From Dastarcus helophoroides (taxonomy: Eukaryota; Arthropoda; Insecta; Coleoptera; Bothrideridae), in the NCBI GenBank assembly GCA_028583605.1, contig CM053328.1, forward strand, positions 33,897,578-33,961,577: a stretch of 64,000 nucleotides of DNA, written 5' to 3'. The position numbers and the translations under genes were made by a program. Below the pieces are notes generated by a model. That model ran no database searches, was not told where the DNA came from, and saw nothing but the letters and a program-made list of their open reading frames with translations. Each line of letters starts with the position of its first letter. Position 1 is the stretch's first letter. Below, in pieces: positions 53,819 to 63,419 of this stretch.

Positions 53819-56209
53819 CAGTGGCGGCTGGTGACTTTTTAACAGGGGGTTTAGGTGACTCCGATGCCATAGCAAGGTATTAAATTTAGGAGAAACAAAA
53901 GTGATACACAGGGTGTGATATTTAATAGTATTTTTACGAATTAAATTTAATTACCATTTAATAACAAAATATTTTCGGGTTATCATCTCTAAATTATATT
54001 GATTGAGTACAAAAAAAAAACATTATCGACATTTCTGAGCCTTTTTAAAGCACTCTGTACGGTTACACCTCGCTACCGCTTTACGTTACTTAATTAAATT
54101 TATTTGCTTTCATAGGAATAAAATTATATTATTTTTTAATGAAAACTACATTGGAAGATAAAATGTATTTTATTACAAAGTTGTAATTAAACTATACAAA
54201 AACACAAAAAAAATATTTTCTATAAATAAAATCGGCTCTACGATCTTTTAAGGAAATAAAGTGTTCTATTACTTTTTCATCTCCTGCACCATATTTTTGT
54301 TGATAGACATCATCGCTAATGCATTTAAACGATCATTGTTCATAGTATTGCGTAAGAAACTTTTAATTCTTTTAAGCTTCGAAAAACAGCGTTCTGATTC
54401 TGCAGTTGTCATTGATGTTGTTAAAATTATATTTAATAATTTTACTGTTTCAGAAAATGTTTCAGTTACATTATTTTCTGACATAAATGACAATAAATTA
54501 ACGCCACCAATAATATCAACATAATCCGGTCTTGAATAAATAACTGTCAGTTCTGTTTTCAGTCGAAGCGCAGATATATGTGGATAAGCAGAAGTCACAG
54601 CTTCGAAAATACTAACTGGAAAAGTAGCTGCAAATCTTTTAAATAGTTGAGTTTTAAATAGTTCAGCAGCTAGAATGTGTCCACGGTACGAAAATCACTT
54701 CTTCATTTGTGTTATGATTACGTCGCAGATTTCTTTGGCATACACATTTTTTTGTAAATGATCATCACTTCTTCTCCTTCTTCTACTCGGAAAGTTTGTA
54801 TTGGCGCATTTCTCAATGTCTTCTGTTTCATTTCTAATGGTAGAAATGGTGTTTTCAAAATTAACTATGTTTTTTTGCAGCTGTATACTGTTCTTATTTG
54901 TCGAATGAATTTGATTATAAAGAACGTCGGAAGAATTTTGTGAAACAATGTCAACCAAAACATAGATTCTGTGTCTTCTAAAGCTCGTCTGAAGCCGGAA
55001 GCTTCATTTAAAGTTGCACCATTTGTACATCGTTCTTCTATTTTTTCAAATACTTCATTAACTCTTCCCGGTTTTCATACACAGTATTTACTGTTCTAAT
55101 ATTATGATTCCACCGAGTTCCTGCCACATTGGGCAATCTCTGTTTGACAATTTCTTTAAAGACATCACATGGATTAGACGAATTTAGAAAAAAAAAAGCA
55201 GGAATAGCGCTGATAGGTTATTAAAAAATACACGAACTTTGGAATGTTCTACATTATAAGATTAAGCTGGTGAACATAACAGTGAACATAATGGACATAA
55301 GGATATTTTGATTTAATTTGGGTCTGCACTCCATTTATAGAGCTATTCGTAACATTTGCACCATCGTAAGTTTGTACAATTAATTTGTGAGGTGTTTGCA
55401 AAATTAAAGGGTCCAGTTCTTCTTCGATACATTCTGTTATGCCTTTGGCGGATTTGTCTTTAAGTCTTTTAAATCCCCAAAAGTTCTCACAAATTGTACT
55501 ATTACGTACATATCTAAATATCAATACCAACTGACACCAATTATTTACGTCTGTAGTTTCGTCACATTGAACAGACAGAAATTCTGAATCTCTAATTTCT
55601 TTACTGATTTCATCTCTGCAAATCGCCAGTATAGAATCTAATATTTCATTTTGTATGGTTTTTGATGTTCCCTGAAAAACGGTTGCAGTTTTTAAATGTT
55701 CTTGAAGGGTTACATCTAATTCAGCAGAAAAATCAACAAGTTCCCTAAATATTTCACGATTTTATGATTGTTCACTTTCTTCATGACCTCTGAGTGCTAA
55801 TTCGAATGCGCTGCAAAATTTCATGCAGGAAATAATTCATTTCAAAATATAGCGATTTTTTCTAACTTTCTCATTATATTCCATTATATGTTGCCTATGA
55901 GCAGAATTAAGTTCATCTATAATATTGACTTTTCCAATAAAGCGACCGCTGTGCAAGCATTAATATGACTATGCGATCCTTCATGTTTTTTAATAATAAA
56001 TAGTTAAATCTATATATTTATAATCTAATGAAATAAAACGTTTGCGTACGTTATTTCAAGTCACTCACAAATATTAGTTAATTAGTATATTATTACTTTG
56101 TGCTTAAAAATGAGATAAATCCAAATCTTTTACATTAAATAAAAAAGAATAGTTCGCTCATTTCACGAGAAGCGCCCGCTCTCGCGCTCTTTAAGACCAG
56201 CCGCCACTG
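53819..56209 (-). mobile_element. Complete but dead hAT transposon, 2391 bp
   Basis: Terminal inverted repeats CAGTGGCGGCTGGT / ACCAGCCGCCACTG (14 bp, perfect) are flanked by identical octamers CTAATCAG (53811-53818 and 56210-56217). Inside is a minus-strand hAT transposase remnant, related to the DUF4371/ZMYM1-like branch, with stops and frameshifts. The intact ends and duplication mean its boundaries are exact. It is nested in the 11.27-kb interval and so younger than it. Confidence 0.95.
54260..55860 (-). pseudogene. hAT transposase (DUF4371 plus dimerisation domain), broken
   Basis: From N- to C-terminus on the minus strand: FELALRGHEESE (then an in-frame stop), LVDFSAELDVTLQEHLKTAT, FLSVQCDETTDVNNWCQLVL, IVQTYDGANVTNSS, YPYVHYVHCYVHQLNLIM (55530-55249), a poorly aligned middle, and the C-terminal hAT dimerisation domain TTAESERCFSKLKRIKSFL with NTMNNDRLNALAMMSI (54598-54269). 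QTYDGA-N and YVHC-HQLNL are hallmarks of the DUF4371 domain. Several frame breaks make it non-functional. Confidence 0.9.
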
Positions 56210-56273
56210 CTAATCAGCTATCCAAAGTTACCAACAGTATCTAGAATTTTTAAAAAAGAAATTTCTTTTGGCT

Positions 56274-56352
56274 GCCCAAACCCGTTAGAGCAACCTTTGT
56301 TGTGTTTTTTAATCTTTTTTGGTTTCTAAGGACAAGACTTGTATTTCAATAC
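56274..56352 (+). repeat. Penelope-type 3' module fragment
   Basis: Reads CCCGTTAGAGCAACCTTTGT, a TTGTGTTTTTT run, CTTTTTTGGTTTCTAAGGAC and GACTTGTATTTCAAT. It keeps the 3' half of the ribozyme-like region (stem I AGAG) and part of the tail. It lies within the 11.27-kb interval. Confidence 0.65.
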
Positions 56353-57879
56353 CTCTTTTTAAGACCAGAATTGAATTAAAGCCGAAATTTCGATATTTTT
56401 AGCGAGCAAAAAGGCCCATCACACTGCTTCGAGAATTTCTAGTTTCGACGGAGCTCAAGAATTTTGGTAAACAAAAAAAAAACGTCTAACCTTCTTCACA
56501 CAAGCATTGGCCTTTCTTAAAGCAACAATTTTATCGACGACTACTAAAAAAAAGTCATCAACCTTATTTTTCCCTACAACTTTTCTGGGCAACACTGTAT
56601 GTCCAAATTGGGGGCCCTAAGCTATAGCTTGTGTAGCTTACACGTCCATCTAGCACTGGGAATGCCCCTGATCAAGCTCGAAGTTTCCATGTTTCCTGAA
56701 ATAGTTCCGGACACATTAAATAAACTTCAAATTCTTTAAAGAATTTTTAAGGATAACTTTCTCAGCTGGAACGTCACTTGGCTTACGGGACCAAACCTCG
56801 TTTAAAGTTTTACCTAAATTTAACCAGCTTTCATGCCGAGAAAATAAAAATTTAATTACTTAGGGTGTTTTTGAAGTTTTACATTGGATATATTAAAACA
56901 GAGACTCCTTTCTCTGGGGTAATTTATTATTACATCACGGTATTCTTCAAGTTTTCATTCATTTGTCCCTACTCAGACCGGGATATGTATCACACAAGGG
57001 ACCACGTGGACATTTTAATAATCGGACATTGTTAAAAACTCGTTGTAAACAGATTTATGTCTCGGGGAGTTTAAATGGCTTATTGTATAATTAAAAAAGT
57101 CTCTCTGATCAAGTAAGTAAAAGTTTATTCCGGAATTAGGTTTGGTGTTTGAAATTCAGCGCATAGCTTCAATGTAGTTATGCATTTAATTTCAGTTCTG
57201 TTATCTGTCACACGTACTAATGCAATTAATGTCTCTCCACTATATATAAGTTGCACAGCGCCGCGCCGGAGTTGTACAAAATTATGAAGTATTTAGCTAA
57301 CCCTTGGATGATGTCGAAAGTTAATCTTACATTGAATTTACCTAAAAGAAATTACTGCTTGCAGGCGAATTTAAACAGAAATATATCGTGTAATCGTATT
57401 ACGTTGCTGCTGGGGCACAATTTGAATTCTAATTGTCGTAAATTATAATTTAAACTGCAACAAATCCTACCACTTTGGCGATTAGTAAATGAAGCAACCC
57501 CTATGGAATTGTTTTATTGGCACAAAAATGAACACGTTTAGTTATTACACGATACAAATTAAATGGTTTATTTAAAACCCTGTTTCGCTTTATTAAATCC
57601 CAACTTGACTATAACAATAATTAATCAATTTTCAGGTTTCTTTGTTTACTCGACTAACAGTACAAATTAATAATTCTTAACGTACACAATGTTACATGCT
57701 CGTTAGCATTGTCACTCTAATTTATTTACCGAATAGCACATACCATTTCCCATCTAATAACATCGTTTTTCTTTTAACTTTGTAACTTGCTTATGATTAA
57801 AACAATTTTGCCTCGATCAGGTGCCTTAGAATTGCGAAACGATTCGCAATTCTATGGTAGAGTAATTTACCTCAATATT
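56353..57879. other. Unassigned; includes an inverted relative of the 3025-3352 MITE
   Basis: About 56480-56660 is an inverted, diverged copy of the hAT MITE at 3025-3352 (GGCCAATGC, GTGTGAAGAAG, GCTTAGGGCCCCC and CAGTGCTAGATGGACGTG in reverse). A TATATATAAG box (57240) precedes a 65-codon plus frame at 57251-57448 that I do not recognise. No gene is claimed. Confidence 0.4.
57828..57853. repeat. Perfect 11-bp-stem hairpin
   Basis: AGAATTGCGAA, loop ACGA, TTCGCAATTCT: a perfect inverted repeat with a 4-base loop, about 40 bases before the 380-bp array. Function unknown. Confidence 0.6.
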
Positions 57880-60000
57880 GGACATTTTCTGACATCGTGG
57901 TGGAATAGGGTGAAGCCTGTCCTTCGCTCAGGCAGTCTTTAAAAAAATTAGTTTTACTTTGACTTTTTTTCTTGAAATGTCTACCTTTGAGTTGAAATGT
58001 TTCTCAAGATTCGTCCTTTTTTCAAAATTTCAAGAAAATTTGACTCCTGTGGTTAGGTTAGGACTTTTTTCTCTCGAAATTTCGATCTTTTTCTTAAAAT
58101 GTCAAAATTGCCTAAACTCGACCTTTTCGTGAAATTAAATATCTTTCAAGTTTGAAATTTTATTCAAGTTTCAGAATTTTTAATGTTAAAATGTTGAAAT
58201 TAAAGTCCAGGAAAAAGTTTCAACTTGTTTCTCAAAGTTTCGACGTTTATATCAATACTGGACGTTTTCTGACATCACGCTGGGGTAGGGGTAAGCTTGT
58301 CCTTCTCTCAGGCAATCTTTAAAAAATTCAATTTAGTTTGACTTTTTTTTCTTGAAATTTCTACCTTTTTGTTGAAATGTTTCTCAAAATTTGTCCTTTT
58401 TTAGAAATTTCAAGAAAATTTGACTCCCGTGTTAGGACTTTTTTCTCTCGAAATTTCGATCAGTTTCTCAAATTGTCAAGATTGCGACCCTAAACTCGAT
58501 CTTTCCTTGAAATTAAATATCTTTCAAGTTTGAAATGTTTTTCAAGTTTCAGAATTTCTAATGTTAAAATGTTGAAATTAAAGTCCAGAGTAAAGTTTCA
58601 ACTTGTTTCTCAAAATTTCGACGTTTATCTCAATACTGGACATTTCCTGACATCGTGGTGGAGTAAGAGAAAGTTTGTTCTTCGCTCAGGCAATAAAAAA
58701 AATTCAGATTAGTTTGACTTTCTTTTTTGAAATTTCTACCTTTTTGTTGAAATGTTTCTCAAAATTCGTTCTTTGTTCGAAATTTCAAGAAAATTTGACT
58801 ACTATGGTTAGGTAAGGACTTTTTTAGCTCGAAATTTCGATCTGTTTCTCAAAATGTCAGAATTGCGACTATAAACTCGACCCTTTCTTAATAATCAATA
58901 TTTTTTTTGAAATGTTCTTCAGGTTTCAGAATTTCTAATGCTAAAATGTTGCAATTAAAGTTCAGGAAAAAGTTCCAACTTTTTTTTTTAAATTTCGACG
59001 TTTGTCTTAATATTGGACATTTTCTGACATCGTGGTGGTGTAGAGGGAAGCTTGTTCTTTGCTCAGGCAGTCTTTAAAAAATATTCTGTTTAATTTAACT
59101 TTTTTTCTTGAAATTTTTACCCTTTCGTTGAAATGATTCTCAAAATTCTTCCTTTTTTCGAAATTTCAAGAAAATTTGACTCCTGTGGTTAGGTTAGGAC
59201 TTTTTTTCTCTCAAAATTTCGATCTATTTCTTAAAATGTCAAATTTGACTAAATTCGACCTTTTCTTGAAATTATATATCTTTCAAGTTTGAAATTTTAT
59301 TCAAGTTTCAGAATTTTTAATGCTAAAATGTTGCAATTAAAGTCCAGGAAAAAGTTCTAACTTGTTTCTCAAAATTTCGACGTTTATATCAATACTGGAC
59401 GTTTTCTGACATCACGCTGGGGTAGGGGAAAGCCTGTCCTTCTCTCAGGCAGTCTTTAGAAAAATTCAGTTTAGTTTAATATTTTTTGCTTAAAATTTCT
59501 ACCTTTTTGTTGAAATATTTCTCAAAATTCGTCCTTTTTTCGAAATGTCAAGAAAATTTGACTCCTGTGGCTACGTTAGAAATTTTTTCTCTCGAAATTT
59601 CGATCTTTTTCTCAAAATGGCAAAATTGCGACTCTAAACTCGACCTTTTCTTGATATTAAATATCTTTCAAGTTTGAAATGTTCTTCAAGTTTCAGAATT
59701 TGAATTTAAAATGTTGAAATTAAAGTCTAAAACGTTCCAACTTGTTTCTCAAAATTTCGACGTTTGTCTCAATACTGGACATTTTCTGACATCGTGGTGG
59801 GGTAGAGAGAAGCCTGTCCTTCGCTCAAGCAGTCTTTAAAAAAAATTGAGTTTAATTAGACTTTCTTTCTTGAAATTTCTACCTTTTTGTTGAAATGTTT
59901 CTCAAAATTCGTCCTTTGTTAGAAATTTCAAGAAAATGTGAGTCCTGTGGTTAAGTTAGTATTTTTTCTCTCGAAATTTCCATCTTTTTCTGAAAATGTC
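57880..60000. repeat. Tandem array, unit about 380 bp, 5.6 copies
   Basis: TTTTCTGACATC and its variants recur at about 57887, 58267, 58646, 59024, 59405 and 59786 (spacings 377-382). Units share GAAGCCTGTCCTTCGCTCAG, TTGACTCCTGTGGTTAGG, CTCTCGAAATTTCGAT and ATGTTGAAATTAAAGTCCAG. Non-coding. It lies in the right half of the 11.27-kb interval. Confidence 0.9.
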
Positions 60001-60334
60001 AATCTTTTTAAGAAATTTAGATTTTTTTTCAAAATTTATTTGGGTTTTTGAAACTCTCGATTTTGATTTTAAAAATCGTCTTTTTCTCAAAATTTCGAAA
60101 TTTTTCTCAAAATGTCAGTCTTTCCAAAAAATTTAGATTTTTTTTAAAAATTTATTTGGGTTTTTGAAACTTCCGATTTTGATTTTAAAAATCGTCTTTT
60201 TCTCCAAATTTAGAAATTTTTCTCAAAATGTCAATCTTTTCAAGAACTTTATTTTTTTTTCAAAATTTGCTTAGTTTTTGAAAGTTTCGATTTTAATCTT
60301 AAAAATCGTCTTCCACTCAAAATTTCAAACTTTT
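59995..60334. repeat. Tandem array, unit about 115 bp, three copies
   Basis: Starts at AATGTCAATCTTTTTAAG (59995), AATGTCAGTCTTTCCAAA (about 60111) and AATGTCAATCTTTTCAAG (about 60226). Each unit contains TTTATTTGGGTTTTTGAAAC or its variant, then GATTTTAAAAATCGTC. It adjoins the 380-bp array and the right-end copy. Confidence 0.75.
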
Positions 60335-61117
60335 TGAAGTTTGAAAACTAAATGTTTTTAAATAAATTTATTTCGAATAATTTCTAGAATTTTTGACTTT
60401 TGCGTTAAACTTTTTACGTTTAGGTTAGATTTTTAAATTTTTTTTCGATTTTAAAATTAAAATTTCGATTTTTTTACAGAGTGTTTGACTTCATTTTGAA
60501 GACATGAATTTATTAAACAAAATGGGATACCTTTTTTCTTCACAGTCAACGTGAATCACATCAAAAGTTACTGCAAACCACACGTGACTCAGGGACTATG
60601 GATCAGGCACCAATGTTTTATAACAATTGAAATAATAGGAAAAAATTGAAAATGTAAACCTAGAATTTTGGAAAAAGGTGAAATTGAAGAAAATATTCCA
60701 AATTTATTTTACAAAAATTCTACATATTTTTGATTTAAATGCTGGTGATAAAGATCGGATTATTTAAAAATAAACATCAATATTTCTAGAAAAATTCAAC
60801 ATTTTAAATTTAAAGCCGTCATTTATGGGACAAATTAAAAATAAGATCAAATTCGAAATTTTAATAAAAAAAGTCGAAGTTTTAAAAAAACTCGCGAACT
60901 ACACAATAATAATAGTCAAGCAAAATATTGGGTTGAAATTTGTGACTATTAATGTAAAATTGACATTGAAGGTGGAAGGGTTTGTTAACTGTGGACTTTT
61001 GAATCTGCACTGAACCGAAATAAACCGATATTTTCTTTTCGATTCGGTTCCTTTTTTCGCTACGACACAAATAACGATTTTTTTCGGTTTCCGGTTTAGT
61101 TCCGGTTCGAAGCCCTG
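60335..61117. repeat. Outer right end of the hAT-like interval
   Basis: Second copy of the 780-bp right-end block (partner of 52790-53570), ending TTCGAAGCCCTG at 61117 directly before CTTTATTC. Differences from the internal copy are scattered substitutions and small indels. Confidence 0.85.
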
Positions 61118-61125
61118 CTTTATTC

Positions 61126-61460
61126 AATCAATGCCTAAAATAGTCCACTAAGTAGAAAATGTTTGATGCGCGTCACAGTAACTATGAAAAATGAAGTATC
61201 CTATTTTATCTAGCAAATTCATGTCTCCAAATTATAGTGGAAATTTATAGAGAAACGTCGAAATTTCGATTTTAAATTTAAATGTTTGGAAAAAATTATA
61301 ATATTATATATTTACAATTTTAGAATTGGGACAAAAGTCAAAAATTTTACAAGTTATTTGAAATAAAACTATTTAAAAAAAAATTAATTGTCCAGCTTCA
61401 AGTTGACACTCGAAAGTTAAAAAAAATTCAAATAGAACGAATGGATATTTATAAATAAAA
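61126..61460. other. No gene recognised
   Basis: AT-rich intergenic sequence between the hAT-like interval and the Penelope remnant. Confidence 0.4.
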
Positions 61461-61612
61461 GTTTTGGTGAAACGGACTGGTCCTTGGTTATCTTCAAAAA
61501 CTGAAAAACAAATCTTGTCCCCTGGAACCAAGAAAGAATAAAAAACACAACAAAGATTGCTTTAACGCGTTTCGACAGCCAAGCTATCATCTTTAGAGAG
61601 ATATTAACACCT
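61461..61612 (-). repeat. Penelope-like element 3' terminal module
   Basis: On the minus strand, downstream of the GIY-YIG frame: CTCTCTAAAGATGATAGC, TTGGCTGTCGAAACGCGTT, AAAGCAATCTTTGTTGTG, CTTTCTTGGTTCCAGGGGAC and AAGGACCAGTCCGTTTCACC. It links the dispersed modules of this window to a Penelope-like element. The core here reads CTAAAGA (one substitution), and stem II is GATAGC/GCTGTC with one G-U pair. Confidence 0.75.
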
Positions 61613-61729
61613 AATCCCATAAAGTCTCTGCCTAACCGTTATATACTAAGAATATTCACTTCGTGCATGATCGGCCGCATCCGAACGCGCATGCGCATCT
61701 AATCATACCCGTCGTAGTGTCACAATTCC

Positions 61730-62212
61730 TTACCTATCTACCTTAACTATTTTTAACAGAGATGAGTGGCTTAAAGGGCCAGCGCAACCATTCATAAGGT
61801 TGTCTTTAGCCTTATGGATGGCTAAGCTTTCACATGCATTTAACATAGAATTCTCATTTATTACTCTTAACAATTTAATATTATTATCTATCCTATGATC
61901 TAATTCCAAAGCATGTTGAGGTATACTTGACTTCCCAGTTCTTCCGTGCCTCAAATGAGTAAAATGCTCCTTCAGTCGGATTTTAAGAGATCGTCTAGTC
62001 TGCCCGACGTACTTTTGACTACAATCTTTACAGGAAATTTGGTAAATACCTGACTCGTCCATTTGCTCTACTTTATCCTTCAAACTACCCAAAAGCGAAT
62101 TTAATTTCCCGCTTTTTCTCCTTAATTTGGAAATTTCGATTTTAATTCCAAAATTCGACTTTTTGCTTAACATACTTTTTCCGTCAAATTTGGTTTTTTT
62201 GGATATCAACAT
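61730..62212 (-). pseudogene. Penelope-like element GIY-YIG endonuclease fragment
   Basis: The C-terminal endonuclease of a Penelope-like retroelement. Within the 160-codon frame, LLGSLKDKVEQMDESGIYQI begins the GIY-YIG domain. It continues SCKDCSQKYVGQTRRSLKIR (YVGQT as YIG; Arg present) and LKEHFTHLRHGRTGKSSIPQ. The CKDC pair and the H/HxLE-like end (HALELDHRI) suit Penelope-type domains. The first 40 or so codons are A-rich repeat sequence, so the RT and linker are lost by 5' truncation. The domain itself has no internal stop. Confidence 0.8.
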
Positions 62213-62741
62213 TTTTCTTTAATTTTGAACCTTTTTGTCATCATTTTAATTGTTTCTTTAAAGTTCTCATTTTTAGACATTTCGACTTTATTACCAAAAT
62301 TCGAGGTTTTTCTCAAAATAAGCGTTCTTAGAAATTTCAACATTTTTCAAAATGTTTTAATATTGTCAACATTTAAATGAAACTAGAGTTGACAAGAAAA
62401 ACGTTTTTGGAAATCTCTATATTGTTTCTCAAAATTCGAGTTTATGGAAATTAGACTTTTTCCACAAAATTCGCCCTTTTCCTAAATTTTAACATTTTTG
62501 TAAAAGTTCGAGTTGTTCCGAAAATAGTTTTAATTTAAAATACCTTTTAACCCGAAAATTTGATTTTCTCTGTCGTGGGAGCCCAACTTCAAAAGGGTTG
62601 CGCTTTGCGGGTGGATTGTACTTAACAAAATGTCTGTGCCAAATTTCAGATTCTTGTTTCGTAGTTTTCGAGCGAAATCTCTTGAGACAGACAGACGGGA
62701 GGACAAGAGTGAAATTTTAAGGATTCCTGTTGTACAGAAAC
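62213..62741. other. A-rich sequence; minor LINE-like tail and GACA repeat
   Basis: TCGAAATTT-class sequence to about 62560. GGGTTGCGCTTTGCGGGTGG with ATTGTACTTAAC (62597-62630) resembles the 3' terminus shared by the LINEs at 20310 and 63272, perhaps a third tail fragment. GAGACAGACAGACGGGAGG (62688-62706) is a short GACA repeat. Confidence 0.45.
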
Positions 62742-63272
62742 GCCTCTCAGAAGCTAGGCTTTCTTTTCAGAGCCAAAAGTACTTTACTTCTCATTAACCC
62801 CTCACTCGAAGCTCAAGCGAGGCCAACACTAGCGAATACTGTTCTCATGTTTGGAGTTCAGCCCCAAAGCACACTTTGGCTCTTTTGGATTCAATTCACA
62901 GAAGAGTGATTCCTCTAATTGACGACGAGAGTTTGTCCGATTCTCTCGAAGTATTAGAGCACAGGATTGGTGACATCTCTTTTCTACGAGTAGTTTCATG
63001 GGGGATGCTCGCAGGAACTAATAGGATTGATCCCTCCAAGGGTAACAATTTTAAGGCATTCAAGACAGTAGGAGGCAGCAAATTCCTGTGTGGTCCAAAT
63101 TGACACAGTGAGGACTTCTTTGCTATCAAAAAGAATTTTCCCCAAAAATTACACCCTATCCTCATTCGAGAAGGCAGTTTATCGCCATCTATCCTTGTTT
63201 CCTTATCCTACTCACGGTGCTCTGAGGATATAATGGGATTGCCCTTTGCAAGTGAATTAAACTTAAAAAAAG
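62742..63272 (+). mobile_element. 5'-truncated LINE 3' end, antisense to the PIG-X gene
   Basis: Matches 19735-20310 of the other LINE: GCCTCTCAGAAGCTAGGCTT, TGTTTGGAGTTCAGCCCCAA, GGATTCAATTCACAGAAGAG and GTGGATGCTCGCAGGAACTA-like phrases (here GGGGATGCTCGCAGGA). The encoded fragment (LLDSIHRRVIPLIDDESLSD) is the C-terminal domain, frame-broken. It ends GTGAATTAAACTTA plus A7 at 63272, ten bases from the PIG-X stop codon, so it lies in that gene's 3' UTR in antisense orientation. Confidence 0.85.
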
Positions 63273-63281
63273 AACCTTGGC

Positions 63282-63419
63282 TTAGGCTAATTTATTATTT
63301 GATAACAAAGACAAAACATATATACATCCACAACAGCCTAATAGTAGTGTTATAATTGATACAAATGGAAAGTGATCCAAGTCCCCAATAGGTACAAAAA
63401 ATTCAGTCTCGTAAAACAG
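63282..63419 (-). CDS. PIGX: PIG-X-like terminal exon (C-terminal TM anchor)
   Basis: Acceptor TTTGTATTTTTAG; 45 codons plus TAA. FVPIGDLDHFPFV is followed by a roughly 20-residue hydrophobic helix (SIITLLLGCCGCIYVLSLL) and SNNKLA. The AATAAT/AATAAA-like string overlaps the last codons; the downstream 3' UTR runs at once into the antisense LINE tail. Confidence 0.8.
   Translation of the reverse strand: MFYETEFFVPIGDLDHFPFVSIITLLLGCCGCIYVLSLLSNNKLA

Larger units (their letters stand above)
49846..61117. mobile_element. 11.27-kb interval with hAT-like ends and 8-bp target duplication
   Basis: The left end CAGGGCTTCGAACTG (49846) and the right end read inversely CAGGGCTTCGAACCGG (61117) share 13 perfect terminal bases. 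The flanking octamers CTTTATTC at 49838-49845 and 61118-61125 are identical, the size expected for hAT. Both ends carry clustered subterminal TTCCGGTTTTCGTTCCG-like motifs. No transposase of its own is visible. A second right end lies inside at 53570, and a separate hAT element (53819-56209) is nested within. Confidence 0.7.

Noticed and set aside
57251..57448. 65-codon plus ORF downstream of a TATATATAAG box
   Set aside because: Suggestive spacing but no recognisable protein or splice context; TATA-like strings are expected in such AT-rich DNA.
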